A stretch of DNA of 64,000 nt from Glandiceps talaboti (GCF_964340395.1 NC_135568.1:20098581-20162580), one strand, 5' to 3'; shown: positions 23,521-38,526, numbered from the stretch's first letter. Notes: generated from the sequence alone by a model not told the origin. Program-made: numbers and translations.

Positions 23521-25293
23521 GTGCATAGATCTTGGGGGGTAAGGGGGGGGGGGTATGCGTGGGGTTGTCACAAGTATTTACCAACTGAATGAGAAAAATA
23601 TAGGAGAATAATATTATAATATGAAATGCTTTGGAAAGTAATGGTACATGTGAAAATTTTGACTTAAATGACACTACAGAAACTAATGATGTAATATTGT
23701 GTTGTCATGACATAATTTATGCAAAAAGTAAATCCTGTGTATTCTGTTTGCATACAACTGGGCTTACATGTAGTACAATGTTAAATCCTTTTCAAAATGC
23801 AGACCCACAGTAAGTAGGATAAATGGTTAGTTTTATTGATTACAGAGTACAAGTTAATTATATCAGACCACACATTTTGCATTGTAATGACCTCAATATG
23901 CAATTACATAGTGGACTAGCTGTTTGGCATTGTAATCAGGTTGTATATATTATGTTATTGGCAAAATTTAATCATACACATACCAATAAATACTTGGATT
24001 AGGTGTGCTTCAGTGCTGTGTTTTTTATGTTCAATTGAGTACAAACATTGGCATGACATACAGGAAAGACTATCTTTTAGATTTGATAATTAGAACTTTG
24101 TAAAATTTCACCAAGATTGATTTCTTAGAAGGTCTTTTTTCCACAGAAATCTCACCATTAAATTATGTAAAGTGACCTGTATTGATTTACGTCTTTTTCT
24201 GTGATTATTTATGGATTAAAATGATTAGATCATGAGGATTAAACAGTGTAGATTAATTTTGCATATTAATGAGATCATTATAATGTGATTATATATATGA
24301 AAGCATGAAGAAACACAAATAAGCAATTGAATTAAAATGTGTACATGATGGATTGAATGTCACCTGAGTTTTAATCCTGCCCACCCCTATTACTCATTAA
24401 ATATGCAATGTGCCAATTCAACCGTCTTCATCAGGGCTAGATTTGTGGTTATTTATACGCATATTGGAGAAGGTAGAGAGAGAAGGACTCTGTCAGTCTG
24501 TAATCAGGTATTCCTTTATTTTAATTATCATTATTACTTATATTAACATATCAAATTTCTGTATAAATCTATGATAAAGATGGTACTTGAAGGTTTGGTA
24601 AAATAATATGAAAATTTCATATTTTGATGAAAATGTTTTGTCTGTCTGAGAAAGAAATGTTTTGGTGTGTGTTGTGTGTACAAAGAGAAAGAGAAATGAT
24701 TTAGAGAGTATGATGATAGATACATAGTGAAGAAAATAATGAACCTGGAACTGTCGGTTTTACAAGTCTAACTGTGTTGTTTTATGTTGGTTTTAATGCA
24801 GTGAAAATCTGTGTCATTCATTTGGTGAAAACTCAGTGAAAGTCTAACTATTATCCATAAATCTGCTGTTAATGTAAATTGGATGTTTATATTTGTTGTG
24901 TTGAAATCAACCATTTTTACAAGAGTTAGTTCTAGAATTATTTTTCGTGAGAATTATCCAAATTATTTGAGCACGATACCCTCAGTAGCCACACAGAAAA
25001 TATTGCTGTCAATATTGCGTGTAATAAAATCCCCATTGAGGAGAAAATGGCTTCTCTTTCTGTTGAAACGGTTCTTATATCATAATAAATAATTGGTTAT
25101 GAATCACGTAAGCAAATGACATTCACAGATTAATGAGACAGATTTGTGTGTGCTTCAACAAAAATGAGGGTTGGATGAGTTTTGATGTTAGTAACCTGGG
25201 TATAAAGTTGACATGATTCTGATCAATCCATCATTTAATGTAGTCAGACAATTTAATAGTCGATATAGCAAAACATCCCACTATGTCATTTTT
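23521..25293. other. Single-copy intron sequence
   Basis: About 1.8 kb of AT-rich intron with poly-G near 23535-23555. No coding segment, RNA gene or repeat recognised. Confidence 0.5.
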
Positions 25294-25803
25294 ATCACAA
25301 CTGAACTGAGGTTCAGTAGAGCTATACAAATTGTAGGCACGGAGAAATGTCTGTGTGTATGTCTGTGTAGACATTTGGGACATTACTTGGGGCATTTAGA
25401 TGGGAAATTGTTCAAATGAAAATGATTGCATCAGAGATGTGTGTTTTGGGTTAGAAAGTGTGATTTTTGGTGTAAAAACTTAAACTCCAAAACTACTGGG
25501 CAGATTGGTCTGAAATTTGGTGGAAATGTTCTTGGGGTGTTTAGTTTAAGAATTGTTCATGACACAATGATCCCATAAGTGATATGAATTAGGGCTAAAA
25601 TGTGTCTTTTTGGTCAAAAGTCTATAAATCCAAATTTACTGAGTAGATACAGCTGAGATGTGATGGGAACATTCTAAGGGGTGTTTAGATACAGCTGAGA
25701 TGTGATGGGAACATTCTAAGGGGTGTTTAGATTAAGATGTATTCTTGATATGTATGATGATCTCTTCAGTGATATACAAATTAGGGTTAAAAATGTGTCT
25801 TTT
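25294..25803 (+). mobile_element. Family-2 Helentron-like element, partial copy
   Basis: The head TCACAACTGAACTGAGGTTC then AGTAGAGCTAT is followed by the family's leader segment, with repeated AAATTTGGTGGGAACATTCT-like lines. The microsatellite is reduced to a few GTCTGTGT units. A short internal duplication occurs at about 25645-25735. The copy stops where the next family-2 element begins, so the two are adjacent head to tail. Confidence 0.7.
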
Positions 25804-25804
25804 T

Positions 25805-25839
25805 AGCACAACTGAACTGATAAGGTTCAGTTGTGCTAG

Positions 25840-25906
<67 letters not shown>

Positions 25907-25914
25907 GTGTGTGG

Positions 25915-25967
<53 letters not shown>

Positions 25968-26681
25968 CAACTTAAAGTCAAAAACTGCTGGACCGATTGC
26001 TTTGATATTTGGTGGTCATGTTACTTCTAGTGTCTAGTTGGGAAATTGTTCAAATGAAAATGATTGCATCAGAGATGTGGGATTTGGGTCAAAAAATGTG
26101 ATTTTTGGTCAAAAAATTCCAAAAGTACTGGGCAGATTGCATTCAAAAAATGTATGCAAATATCCCTAGCAACAAGACCATGGCCATAGCAACAGCCAAA
26201 TGGTCGTGTATTTCATAAAGATAACAACAGGGATTAATAGACATTTGAACAAACATTCAAAAAATGTATGTAAATTTGCCTAGCAACAAGACCACGCCCA
26301 TAGCAACATTCAAATAATCACATATATTGCAAAGATATCAGGAAGTGAAAGACAAATGAATAAACATTCAATAAATGTATGCAAATATGCCAAGTAACAA
26401 GACCATGTCCATGGCAACAGCCAAATGATCACGTATATTGCAAAGATAATATCAGGAATTCATACACAAGTGAACAAAAACATGAAAAAATGTATGCAAA
26501 TATATCTAGCAACATGACCACACCCGTAGCAACATATATCACAAAGATACCAACATGGTTGGATAGGCAACTGGGTTACGTCATTCAGCAAATGAACACC
26601 TATTGTTAGCATGGACTAGCATATGGATAAACATTTTTAAAAACTGTACAGTTGTGCTACAATACCATTGGCGGTATTTTT
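25805..26681 (+). mobile_element. Family-2 Helentron-like element, near-complete copy
   Basis: The head is AGCACAACTGAACTGATAAG then GTTCAGTTGTGCTAG. It has (GTCT)n at about 25840-25905, (GT)n to about 25963, and the TAAACAACTTAAAGTCAAAA block. Four or so core repeats with CCTAGCAACAAGACCACGCC follow. The tail is GTACAGTTGTGCTACAATAC then CATTGGCGGTATTTTT. The head AGCACAACTG and tail CAGTTGTGCT are inverted repeats. Confidence 0.85.
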
Positions 26682-26925
26682 GGTCAAAAGTGTGTAATTC
26701 AAAACTATAGAGCAGATTGATTAAAAAAAATGTATGCAAGTTCGCCTAGCAACAGGGCCTATAGCAATGGCTACATGTGAGTGAGTGAGTGAGTGATCAC
26801 AAACACATTGAAGTGTTCGATGAAAACATAATAGACTAGTAGAAATGAGAATGTCAAATCAGATCTCACACTAATACATGTTGCACTGGTATGTATACGT
26901 GTAGGCTGGTAGAATTTATATTAAT
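26682..26925. other. Intron spacer between element and 35-bp array
   Basis: Contains one further core-like fragment (CGCCTAGCAACAGGGCC) near 26740 and a (GTGA)n run near 26778. Nothing else is seen. Confidence 0.5.
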
Positions 26926-28726
26926 GTATCTCTCCATGGTGTGTTTGTACATTGTGTATCTCTCCATGGTGGTATGTGTTTGTACACTGTGTATTTCTCA
27001 ATGGTGGTGTGTGTTTGTACACTGTGTATCTCTCCATGGTGGTGTGTGTTTGTACACTGTGTATCTCCCCATGGTGGTGTGTGTTTGTACACTGTGTATC
27101 TCTCCATGGTGGTGTGTGTTTGTACATTGTGTATCACTCCATGGTGGTATGTGTTTGTACACTGTGTATCTCTCCATGGTGGTGTGTGTTTCTCTCCATG
27201 GTGGTGTGTGTTTGTACACTATTTCTCCATGGTGGTGTGTGTTTGTACACTGTGTATCTCCCCATGGTGGTATGTGTTTGTACACTGTGTATCTCTCCAT
27301 GATGGTATGTGTTTGTACACTGTGTATCTCTGCATGGTGGTGTGTGTTTGTACACTGTGTATCTCTCCATGATGGTATGTGTTTGTACACTGTGTATCTC
27401 TCCATGATGGTATGTGTTTGTACACTGTGTATCTCTGCATGGTGGTGTGTGTTTGTACATTGTGTATCTCCCCATGATGGTATGTGTTTGTACACTGTGT
27501 ATCTCTCCATGATGGTATGTGTTTGTATACTGTGTATCTCTCCATGGTGATGTGTGTTTGTACACTGTGTATCTCTCCATGGTGGTGTGTGTTTGTACAC
27601 TGTGTATCTCTCCATGGTGGTGTGTGTTTGTACACTGTGTATCTCCCCATGATGGTATGTGTTTGTACACTGTGTATCTCTGCATGGTGGTGTGTGTTTG
27701 TACACTGTGTATCTCTCCATGATGGTATGTGTTTGTACACTGTGTATCTCTCCATGGTGGTATGTGTTTGTACACTGTGTATCTCCCCACGGTGGTGTGT
27801 GTTTGTACACTGTGTATCTCTCCATGATGGTATGTGTTTGTACACTGTGTATCTCTCCATGGTGGTATGTGTTTGTATACTGTGTATCTCTCCATGGTGG
27901 TGTGTGTTTGTACACTGTGTATCTCTCCACGGTGGTGTGTGTTTGTACACTGTGTATCTCTCCATGGTGATGTGTGTTTGTACACTGTGTATCTCTCCAT
28001 GGTGGTGTGTGTTTGTATACTGTGTATCTCTCCATGGTGATGTGTGTTTGTACACTGTGTATCTCTCCATGATGGTATGTGTTTGTATACTGTGTATCTC
28101 TCCATGGTGATGTGTGTTTGTACACTGTGTATCTCTCCATGGTGGTGTGTGTTTGTACACTGTGTATCTCTCCATGGTGGTGTGTGTTTGTACACTGTAT
28201 ATCTCCATGGTGGTGTGTGTTTGTACACTGTGTATCTCTCCATGGTGGTGTGTGTTTGTACACTGTGTATCTCTCCATGGTGGTGTGTGTTTGTACACTG
28301 TGTATCTCCCCACGGTGGTGTGTGTTTGTACACTGTGTATCTCTGCATGGTGGTATGTGTTTGTACACTGTGTATCTCTGCATGGTGGTATGTGTTTGTA
28401 CACTGTGTATCTCTGCATGGTGGTGTGTGTTTGTACACTGTGTATCTCTCCACGGTGGTGTGTGTTTGTACACTGTGTATCTCTCCATGATGGTATGTGT
28501 TTGTACACTGTGTATCTCTCCATGGTGGTATGTGTTTGTACACTGTGTATCTCCCCACGGTGGTGTGTGTTTGTACACTGTGTATCTCTCCATGATGGTA
28601 TGTGTTTGTACACTGTGTATCTCTCCATGGTGGTATGTGTTTGTATACTGTGTATCTCTCCATGGTGGTGTGTGTTTGTACACTGTGTATCTCTCCATGG
28701 TGGTGTGTGTTTGTACACTGTGTATC
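26926..28726. repeat. 35-bp tandem array
   Basis: About 51 copies of TCTCCATGGTGGTGTGTGTT then TGTACACTGTGTATC. Variants are GATGGTA, CCCCA, GCATGG and ACGGTGG. The unit has no stop codon in several frames. Since 35 is not a multiple of three, open frames pass through all three phases and reach 576 codons on the minus strand. This is a composition effect, not a gene. Confidence 0.97.
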
Positions 28727-29132
28727 ATGTTTGCTTATACTGTTATTATTTGTCTTATTTGCAAATAAATTGTAAGTACAAATTCTCTATTAATAAAAAA
28801 AAACCCCCTCTAATGTTGTGGATAATATTGTGTATTCCAGCCTTGCCTTTATCCAATGAAATGGGATTTCTGTATTCAATTTGATTAATTATTTATAAAC
28901 TTACTAACAATAATTTCATCAACTATTCTGAAATTGATGTACCTGGTAGATTAGGTGAATAGAAGCCATAGGGAAAACCTTGTCTCTGAATAGAAATGAA
29001 AAAGTCATTTGTAGAGAAAAGTCCCATGTGATGAATTTTACATTAGTGTTTTATGGAACTTGAGGACTAGACTTATAATAACCAGTTTTCTTCACCTGAC
29101 ACCCAGACTACTGTTAACTCGCAAACCTTCAC
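28727..29132. other. Spacer between two arrays
   Basis: Unique AT-rich sequence of about 400 bp with an (A)n run at about 28794. No feature recognised. Confidence 0.5.
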
Positions 29133-32100
29133 CCAGGTATATACACACAAACTCATGACATCTAGGTATATACACACATACTCATGACATCTAGGTATAC
29201 ACACACATACTCATGACATCTAGGTATATACACACATACTCATGACATCTAGGTATATATACATACTCATGACATCTAGGTATATACACACACATACTCA
29301 TGACATCTAGGTATATATACATACTCATGACATCCAGGTATATACATACATACTCATGACATCTAGGTATATACACATACTCATGACATCTAGGTATATA
29401 CACACATACTCATGACATCTAGGTATATACACATACTCATGACATCTAGGTATATACACACATACTCATGACATCTAGGTATATACACACATACTCATGA
29501 CATCTAGGTATATACACACATACTCATGACATCTAGGTATACACACATACTCATGACATCTAGGTATATACACACATACTCATGACATCTAGGTATATAC
29601 ACACATACTCATGACATCTAGGTATATACATACATACTCATGACATCTAGGTATATACACACATACTCATGACATCCAGGTATATACACACAAACTCCTG
29701 ACATCTAGGTATATACATACATACTCATGACATCTAGGTATATACATACATACTCATGACATCTAGGTATATACACACATACTCATGACATCTAGGTATA
29801 TATACACATACTCATGACATCCAGGTATATACACACAAACTCCTGACATCTAGGTATATACATACATACTCATGACATCTAGGTATATACACACATACTC
29901 ATGACATCCAGGTATATACACACACATACTCATGACATCTAGGTATATATACACATACTCATGACATCTAGGTATATACATACAAACTCATGACATCTAG
30001 GTATATACACACATACTCATGACATCTAGGTATATACACATACTCATGACATCTAGGTATATACACACAAACTCATGACATCTAGGTATATACACACATA
30101 CTCATGACATCTAGGTATATACACACATACTCATGACATCTAGGTATATATACACATACTCATGACATCCAGGTATATACACATACTCATGACATCTAGG
30201 TATATACACATACTCATGACATCTAGGTATATACACACAAACTCATGACATCTAGGTATATACACACAAACTCATGACATCTAGGTATATACACACATAC
30301 TCATGACATCTAGGTATATACACACAAACTCCTGACATCTAGGTACATACACACATACTCATGACATCTAGGTATATACATACAAACTCATGACATCTAG
30401 GTACATACATACAAACTCATGACATCTAGGTACATACACACAAACTCATGACATCTAGGTACATACACACATACTCATGACATCTAGGTATATACATACA
30501 AACTCATGACATCTAGGTATATACACACATACTCATGACATCTAGGTATATATACACATACTCATGACATCTAGGTATATACACACATACTCATGACATC
30601 TAGGTACATACACACAAACTCATGACATCTAGGTACATACACACATACTCATGACATCTAGGTATATACATACAAACTCATGACATCTAGGTATATACAC
30701 ATACTCATGACATCCAGGTTATACACATACTCATGACATCTAGGTATATACACACAAACTCATGACATCTAGGTATATACACACATACTCATGACATCTA
30801 GGTATATACATACATACTCATGACATCTAGGTATATACACACATACTCATGACATCCAGGTATATACACACACATACTCATGACATCTAGGTATATATAC
30901 ACATACTCATGACATCTAGGTATATACACACATACTCATGACATCTAGGTATATACACACATACTCATGACATCTAGGTATATACACATACTCATGACAT
31001 CTAGGTATATGCACACATACTCATGACATCTAGGTATATACACACATACTCATGACATCCAGGTATATACACATACTCATGACATCTAGGTATATACACA
31101 TACTCATGACATCTAGGTATATACACACATACTCATGACATCTAGGTATATACACATACTCATGACATCTAGGTATATACACACATACTCATGACATCTA
31201 GGTATATATACACATACTCATGACATCTAGGTATATACACATACTCATGACATCCAGGTATATACACACATACTCATGACATCTAGGTATATACACACAT
31301 ACTCATGACATCTAGGTATATACACATACTCATGACATCTAGGTATATACACACATACTCATGACATCTAGGTATATACACACATACTCATGACATCTAG
31401 GTATATATACACATACTCATGACATCTAGGTATATACACATACTCATGACATCCAGGTATATACACACATACTCATGACATCTAGGTATATACACATACT
31501 CATGACATCCAGGTATATACACACATACTCATGACATCTAGGTATATATACACATACTCATGACATCTAGGTATATACACACATACTCATGACATCTAGG
31601 TATATACACACAAACTCATGACATCTAGGTATATACACACACATACTCATGACATCTAGGTACATACACACACATACTCATGACATCTAGGTATATACAC
31701 ACATACTCATGACATCTAGGTATATACACACACATACTCATGACATCTAGGTACATACACACACATACTCATGACATCTAGGTATATACACACATACTCA
31801 TGACATCTAGGTATATACACACATACTCATGACATCTAGGTACATACACACATACTCATGACATCTAGGTATATACACACATACTCATGACATCTAGGTA
31901 TATACACACATACTCATGACATCCAGGTATATACACATACTCATGACATCCAGGTATATACACACACATACTCATGACATCTAGGTACATACACACACAT
32001 ACTCATGACATCTAGGTATATACACATACTCATGACATCCAGGTATATACACACACATACTCATGACATCTAGGTACATACACACACATACTCATGACAT

Positions 32101-35100
32101 CTAGGTATACACACACATACTCATGACATCTAGGTATATACACACATACTCATGACATCTAGGTATATATACACATACTCATGACATCTAGGTATACACA
32201 CACATACTCATGACATCTAGGTACATACACACAAACTCATGACATCTAGGTATATACACACATACTCATGACACCTAGGTATATATACACATACTCATGA
32301 CATCCAGGTATATACACACATACTCATGACATCTAGGTATATACACACATACTCATGACATCTAGGTATATACACACATACTCATGACATCTAGGTATAT
32401 ACACACAAACTCATGACATCTAGGTATATACACACAAACTCATGACACCTAGGTATATATACACATACTCATGACATCCAGGTATATACACACATACTCA
32501 TGACATCTAGGTATATACACACATACTCATGACATCTAGGTATATACACACATACTCATGACATCTAGGTATATACACACAAACTCATGACATCTAGGTA
32601 TATACACACATACTCATGACATCCAGGTATATATACACATACTCATGACATCCAGGTATATACACATACTCATGACATCTAGGTATATACACACATACTC
32701 ATGACATCTAGGTATATACACACATACTCATGGCATCTAGGTATATACACACATACTCATGACATCTAGGTATATACACACATACTCATGACATCTAGGT
32801 ATATACACATACTCATGACATCTAGGTATATATACACATACTCATGACATCTAGGTATATATACACATACTCATGACATCTAGGTATATATACACATACT
32901 CATGACATCTAGGTATATACACATACTCATGACATCTAGGTATATACACACATACTCATGACATCTAGGTATATACACACATACTCATGGCATCTAGGTA
33001 TATACACACATACTCATGACATCTAGGTAATATACACACAAACTCATGACATCTAGGTATATATACACATACTCATGACATCGAGGTATATACACACATA
33101 CTCATGACATCTAGGTAATATACACACAAACTCATGACATCCAGGTATATATACACATACTCATGACATCTAGGTATATATACACATACTCATGACATCT
33201 AGGTATATACACATACTCATGACATCTAGGTATATACACACATACTCATGACATCTAGGTATATACACATACTCATGACATCGAGGTATATACACACATA
33301 CTCATGACATCTAGGTATATACACATACTCATGACATCTAGGTATATACACATACTCATGACATCTAGGTATATACACACATACTCATGACATCTAGGTA
33401 TATACACATACTCATGACATCTAGGTATATACACACATACTCATGACATCTAGGTATATACACATACTCATGACATCTAGGTATATACACATACTCATGA
33501 CATCTAGGTATATACACACATACTCATGACATCTAGGTATATACACACATACTCATGACATCTAGGTAATATACACACAAACTCATGACATCTAGGTATA
33601 TATACACATACTCATGACATCGAGGTATATACACACATACTCATGACATCTAGGTAATATACACACAAACTCATGACATCCAGGTATATATACACATACT
33701 CATGACATCTAGGTATATATAATATATACACATACTCATGACATCTAGGTATATACACACATACTCATGACATCTAGGTATATACACACATACTCATGAC
33801 ATCTAGGTATATACACACAAACTCATGACATCTAGGTATATATACACATACTCATGACATCGAGGTATATACACATACTCATGACATCTAGGTATATACA
33901 CACATACTCATGACATCTAGGTATATACACACATACTCATGACATCTAGGTATATACACACATACTCATGACATCCAGGTATATATACACATACTCATGA
34001 CATCTAGGTATATACACATACTCATGACATCTAGGTATATACACACATACTCATGACATCTAGGTATATACACACATACTCATGGCATCTAGGTATATAC
34101 ACACATACTCATGACATCTAGGTAATATACACACAAACTCATGACATCTAGGTATATATACACATACTCATGACATCGAGGTATATACACACATACTCAT
34201 GACATCTAGGTAATATACACACAAACTCATGACATCCAGGTATATATACACATACTCATGACATCTAGGTATATATACACATACTCATGACATCTAGGTA
34301 TATACACATACTCATGACATCTAGGTATATACACACATACTCATGACATCTAGGTATATACACATACTCATGACATCGAGGTATATACACACATACTCAT
34401 GACATCTAGGTATATACACATACTCATGACATCTAGGTATATACACATACTCATGACATCTAGGTATATACACACATACTCATGACATCTAGGTATATAC
34501 ACATACTCATGACATCTAGGTATATACACACATACTCATGACATCTAGGTATATACACATACTCATGACATCTAGGTATATACACATACTCATGACATCT
34601 AGGTATATACACACATACTCATGACATCTAGGTATATACACACATACTCATGACATCTAGGTAATATACACACAAACTCATGACATCTAGGTATATATAC
34701 ACATACTCATGACATCGAGGTATATACACACATACTCATGACATCTAGGTAATATACACACAAACTCATGACATCCAGGTATATATACACATACTCATGA
34801 CATCTAGGTATATATAATATATACACATACTCATGACATCTAGGTATATACACACATACTCATGACATCTAGGTATATACACACATACTCATGACATCTA
34901 GGTATATACACACAAACTCATGACATCTAGGTATATATACACATACTCATGACATCGAGGTATATACACACATACTCATGACATCTAGGTATATACACAC
35001 ATACTCATGACATCTAGGTATATACACACATACTCATGACATCTAGGTATATACACACATACTCATGACATCTAGGTATATACACACATACTCATGACAT

Positions 35101-36088
35101 CTAGGTATATACACACATACTCATGACATCCAGGTATATACATACATACTCATGACATCTAGGTATATACACACATACTTATGACATCTAGGTATATACA
35201 CACAAACTCATGACATCCAGGTATATACACACATACTCATGACATCCAGGTATATACATACATACTCATGACATCTAGGTATATACACACATACTCATGA
35301 CATCTAGGTATATACACACATACTCATGACATCCAGGTATATACATACATACTCATGACATCTAGGTATATACACACATACTCATGACATCCAGGTATAT
35401 ACACATACTCATGACATCCAGGTATATACACACATACTCATGACATCTAGGTATATACACACATACTCATGACATCCAGGTATATACATACATACTCATG
35501 ACATCTAGGTATATACACATACTCATGACATCTAGGTATATACACATACTCATGACATCCAGGTATATACACACATACTCATGACATCTAGGTATATACA
35601 CATACTCATGACATCCAGGTATATACACACATACTCATGACATCTAGGTATATACACACAAACTCATGACATCTAGGTATATACACACATACTCATGACA
35701 TCTAGGTATATACACACAAACTCATGACATCTAGGTACATACACATACTCATGACATCTAGGTATATACACATACTCATGACATCCAGGTATATACACAC
35801 AAACTCATGACATCCAGGTATATACACACATACTCATGACATCTAGGTACATACACACATCTAGGTATATACACACATACTCATGACATCTAGGTACATA
35901 CACACAAACTCATGACATCTAGGTATATATACACACAAACTCATGACATCTAGGTATATATACACATACTCATGACATCTAGGTACATACACACAAACTC
36001 ATGACATCTAGGTATATATACACACAAACTCATGACATCTAGGTATATGCACACATCTAGGTATATACACACATACTCATGACATCCA
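29133..36088. repeat. 29-bp satellite array
   Basis: Roughly 245 copies of CATGACATCTAGGTATATAC then ACACATACT, with unit length varying from 27 to 31 bp through the CA/TA run. Markers such as GACATCGAGG, CATGGCATC and TATATATAATATATAC recur 1,095 bp apart between about 32,950 and 35,000. This shows a large tandem duplication within the array. It is the longest array of the window and lies wholly in the intron between exons 7 and 8. Confidence 0.97.
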
Positions 36089-36092
36089 GACT

Positions 36093-36305
36093 TATAGTCT
36101 GTATAGTTTGATATAACTCTATCACATAGACTGTTATAGTCTGTATAGTTTGATATAACTATAACATAGACTGTTATAGTCTGTATAGTTTGATATAACT
36201 CTATCACAGACTATTATAGTCTGTATAGTTTGATATAACTATAACATAGACTGTTATAGTCTGTATAGTTTGATATAACTCTATCACATTGACTGTTATA
36301 GTCTT
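36093..36305. repeat. About 42-bp short tandem array
   Basis: Five copies of TTATAGTCTGTATAGTTTGA then TATAACT with alternating CTATCACATAGACTG and ATAACATAGACTG endings (units about 40-43 bp). It adjoins the end of the 29-bp satellite. Confidence 0.85.
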
Positions 36306-36639
36306 TGTAGCTTGTTGCTCAAACAGTATCCCCATATAAATCCTGTATTTACTGTTCAAACACATACAACTGTTTTTTCCCTTGTGTATCATTTTAAAAT
36401 GTCAATTTTGAGTTATTCAAGTACCTTAATTCTAATGGCTCCAAAAGAAATCTACAATGTGTCCAACAATCTAAAAGAAAAATAACAATATATTTTTTTA
36501 AATTTCGACCTGAAATTTGTCTGCCATGTGAAGCTATTTGAAAGAAAGTCAAGTGGGAAGTAGTTTGGATTGTCTTGTCATTTATTCTGTAACTTGAATT
36601 TCCATCTAGTTTCAAACCTCAGTAGACTAATGATGGATT

Positions 36640-37487
36640 GACATGTGGATAAACAGTTTTAAACATTATCACATAAATACGTGTATATCTTCTACTGTGT
36701 AACGTCAAACAGGGCAGGTCAAGACCGCATATCTACCAAACTTTTTTTCTCAACTGTTCGAGTGTTCCTGCTATGCTACGATCAAGTTGTCGTAATAATT
36801 ATGTACTTTCAAACCGTAAATGAACACATTACTTTACATACATCATTGGGTGGCATGAGTCCGATACGTAGAGGTACTTTTAAAACTATCTAAAAATCAT
36901 GTAGATTATCGATAACAATTTGTATGTAGGCTTGCAGCCGGTATGATTTTCCATCGAGCTCAAAGCTCCGAATGTAATCCTGAGCTAATATAATTAAAAT
37001 GTCAGAACAAAAGTCGCATACAGACAAAGTTTAGTTAGGTTTTAAAGCTAAATTTGATACAACATGTAACATCGCTAGGTTATAACTGATAATTTTGGTC
37101 GAGAAACCACGGCACAGTGTAACCTGCATGTAAGGTTGACCTCGCAACAGGTCATGCGATTACATAATTTGCATAGCCATCGGACGCCATTTTTTATATA
37201 CGATGAAGAATAAAGTGCGATGAAACGATGCAGTATTCGTAAAATTAGATTCAAAATGGAGGAAATATGTGGAAAAACTTAATTATGTGATAAATATATA
37301 ATCCCATGAAATCAATGTTAGTTTTACATCATACCCTTCCTTGTATGATTCTGCGAACTACAAATTCTCGCCGGTAGTTTGCGGAATCATACTCGGAGCA
37401 ATATGACGTAAAACTAACATTGATTTCATGGAATTATATATAATTATCACATAAACTGTGCAGTTGTGCTACAACACCATTGGCGTT
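36640..37487 (+). mobile_element. Family-2 3' end split by an insertion
   Basis: Left part: GTGGATAAACAGTTTTAAAC at about 36645-36664. Right part: the family-2 tail CTGTGCAGTTGTGCTACAAC then ACCATTGGCG. Together they match the intact 3' end of the 25805 and 49987 copies. Between them lie 765 bp (36678-37442) flanked by the 13-bp direct repeat ATTATCACATAAA (36665-36677 and 37443-37455). The inserted DNA has no recognised protein and ends in a long imperfect palindrome. Confidence 0.65.
37283..37454. repeat. Long imperfect palindrome
   Basis: Inner arms are 37304-37361 and 37374-37431 around a 12-base loop. They include a perfect 24-bp match (CCATGAAATCAATGTTAGTT then TTAC with its complement). 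Outer arms TTATGTGATA../..TATCACATAA continue to 37283 and 37454. A transcript could fold into a hairpin of about 75-80 bp with mismatches. Confidence 0.8.
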
Positions 37488-38526
37488 ACTTTTCAATTTG
37501 AAAATTTTCAAAACATTGATATCAGATAAACATGTATTGTATGTATTGATGACATCTTAAAAGAAAGGTCAGGTTCCACCTTTAAATTTAGTAAACACTT
37601 AAAAAAATTGTTGTTGATTTTATTTTGAACGTGAGTTTTGGATATTTTCCTATTTTCCTATTTTCCTGTAAAATTTTGATTTTGTGTTAAACTGATGTTG
37701 TATTACTAGATGTTTGCAAACCTAATGCAGAAATAGTTTTTCCCCACCCATTGTTGCTATGGGAATATGTTACTATGACCACAGCTGAACTAAAAAGCTG
37801 CATGTAATCATCTAGGCACTTGAATTCAAGGACATGGTGACCTAGTCCAAAAATCCATATTACCTGTATATAGTATGGCCTATTGAAATTAATCACTACT
37901 ACCGGGGTATATTTAACAATACCGTATTGATTTCATATCGCCTTTACACAGCTGGCTAATGCCATGTTTTCAGTTTATTCCACCTTTTCCCAAAAAAAAA
38001 CATTCAATTTTGATACAAGTGAAAACTGTTGATCATTTTGAAAATGATGACAATGTTGAAGCATGAGATATATTGTATATTTAATATGCCCACTATTGCT
38101 AAATCACAAATCACTGCCACTGTTATCCAAATTTTATGCAAATGTTATACAGATTTTATGCACATGTTGTAATGACAAATACATGTATCTTAGGAGCTCT
38201 TCAAAGAAAAGGGAAAATAGAAATTGACATATTATGTTATTTCATATTGTTGATAGCAGAGTTTAGGTTCCCCAGATTGTATTGAAAACAAACCCAACTA
38301 TGATGAAATCAAGAAGACTAGATAGCTACATTTTTTAAATACTTAACATTATATGAAACAAATCAATGATAAATAGAACATTGCAACTTTGTTTAGTATA
38401 CCAGATTAGATATCCCACAGTGTTGTTATCCTAAAGTCTCTACTTCATACTGCCACTGATCAAATGTACACTAATTAAACATCAGGGAGTGAAAGATTAT
38501 ACTGTGATCAATAGACAAACTTGCTG
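37488..38526. other. Single-copy intron sequence
   Basis: About 1 kb of AT-rich sequence with no recognised feature. Confidence 0.5.

Noticed and set aside
26998-28728. 576-codon minus-strand frame rich in His, Thr and Tyr
   Set aside because: It follows the 35-bp array exactly, drifts through all unit frames and competes with equally long frames on both strands.
29133-36088. Possible CRISPR-like direct repeat array
   Set aside because: The units are contiguous with no unique spacers, and the gene context is a eukaryotic intron; this is a satellite.
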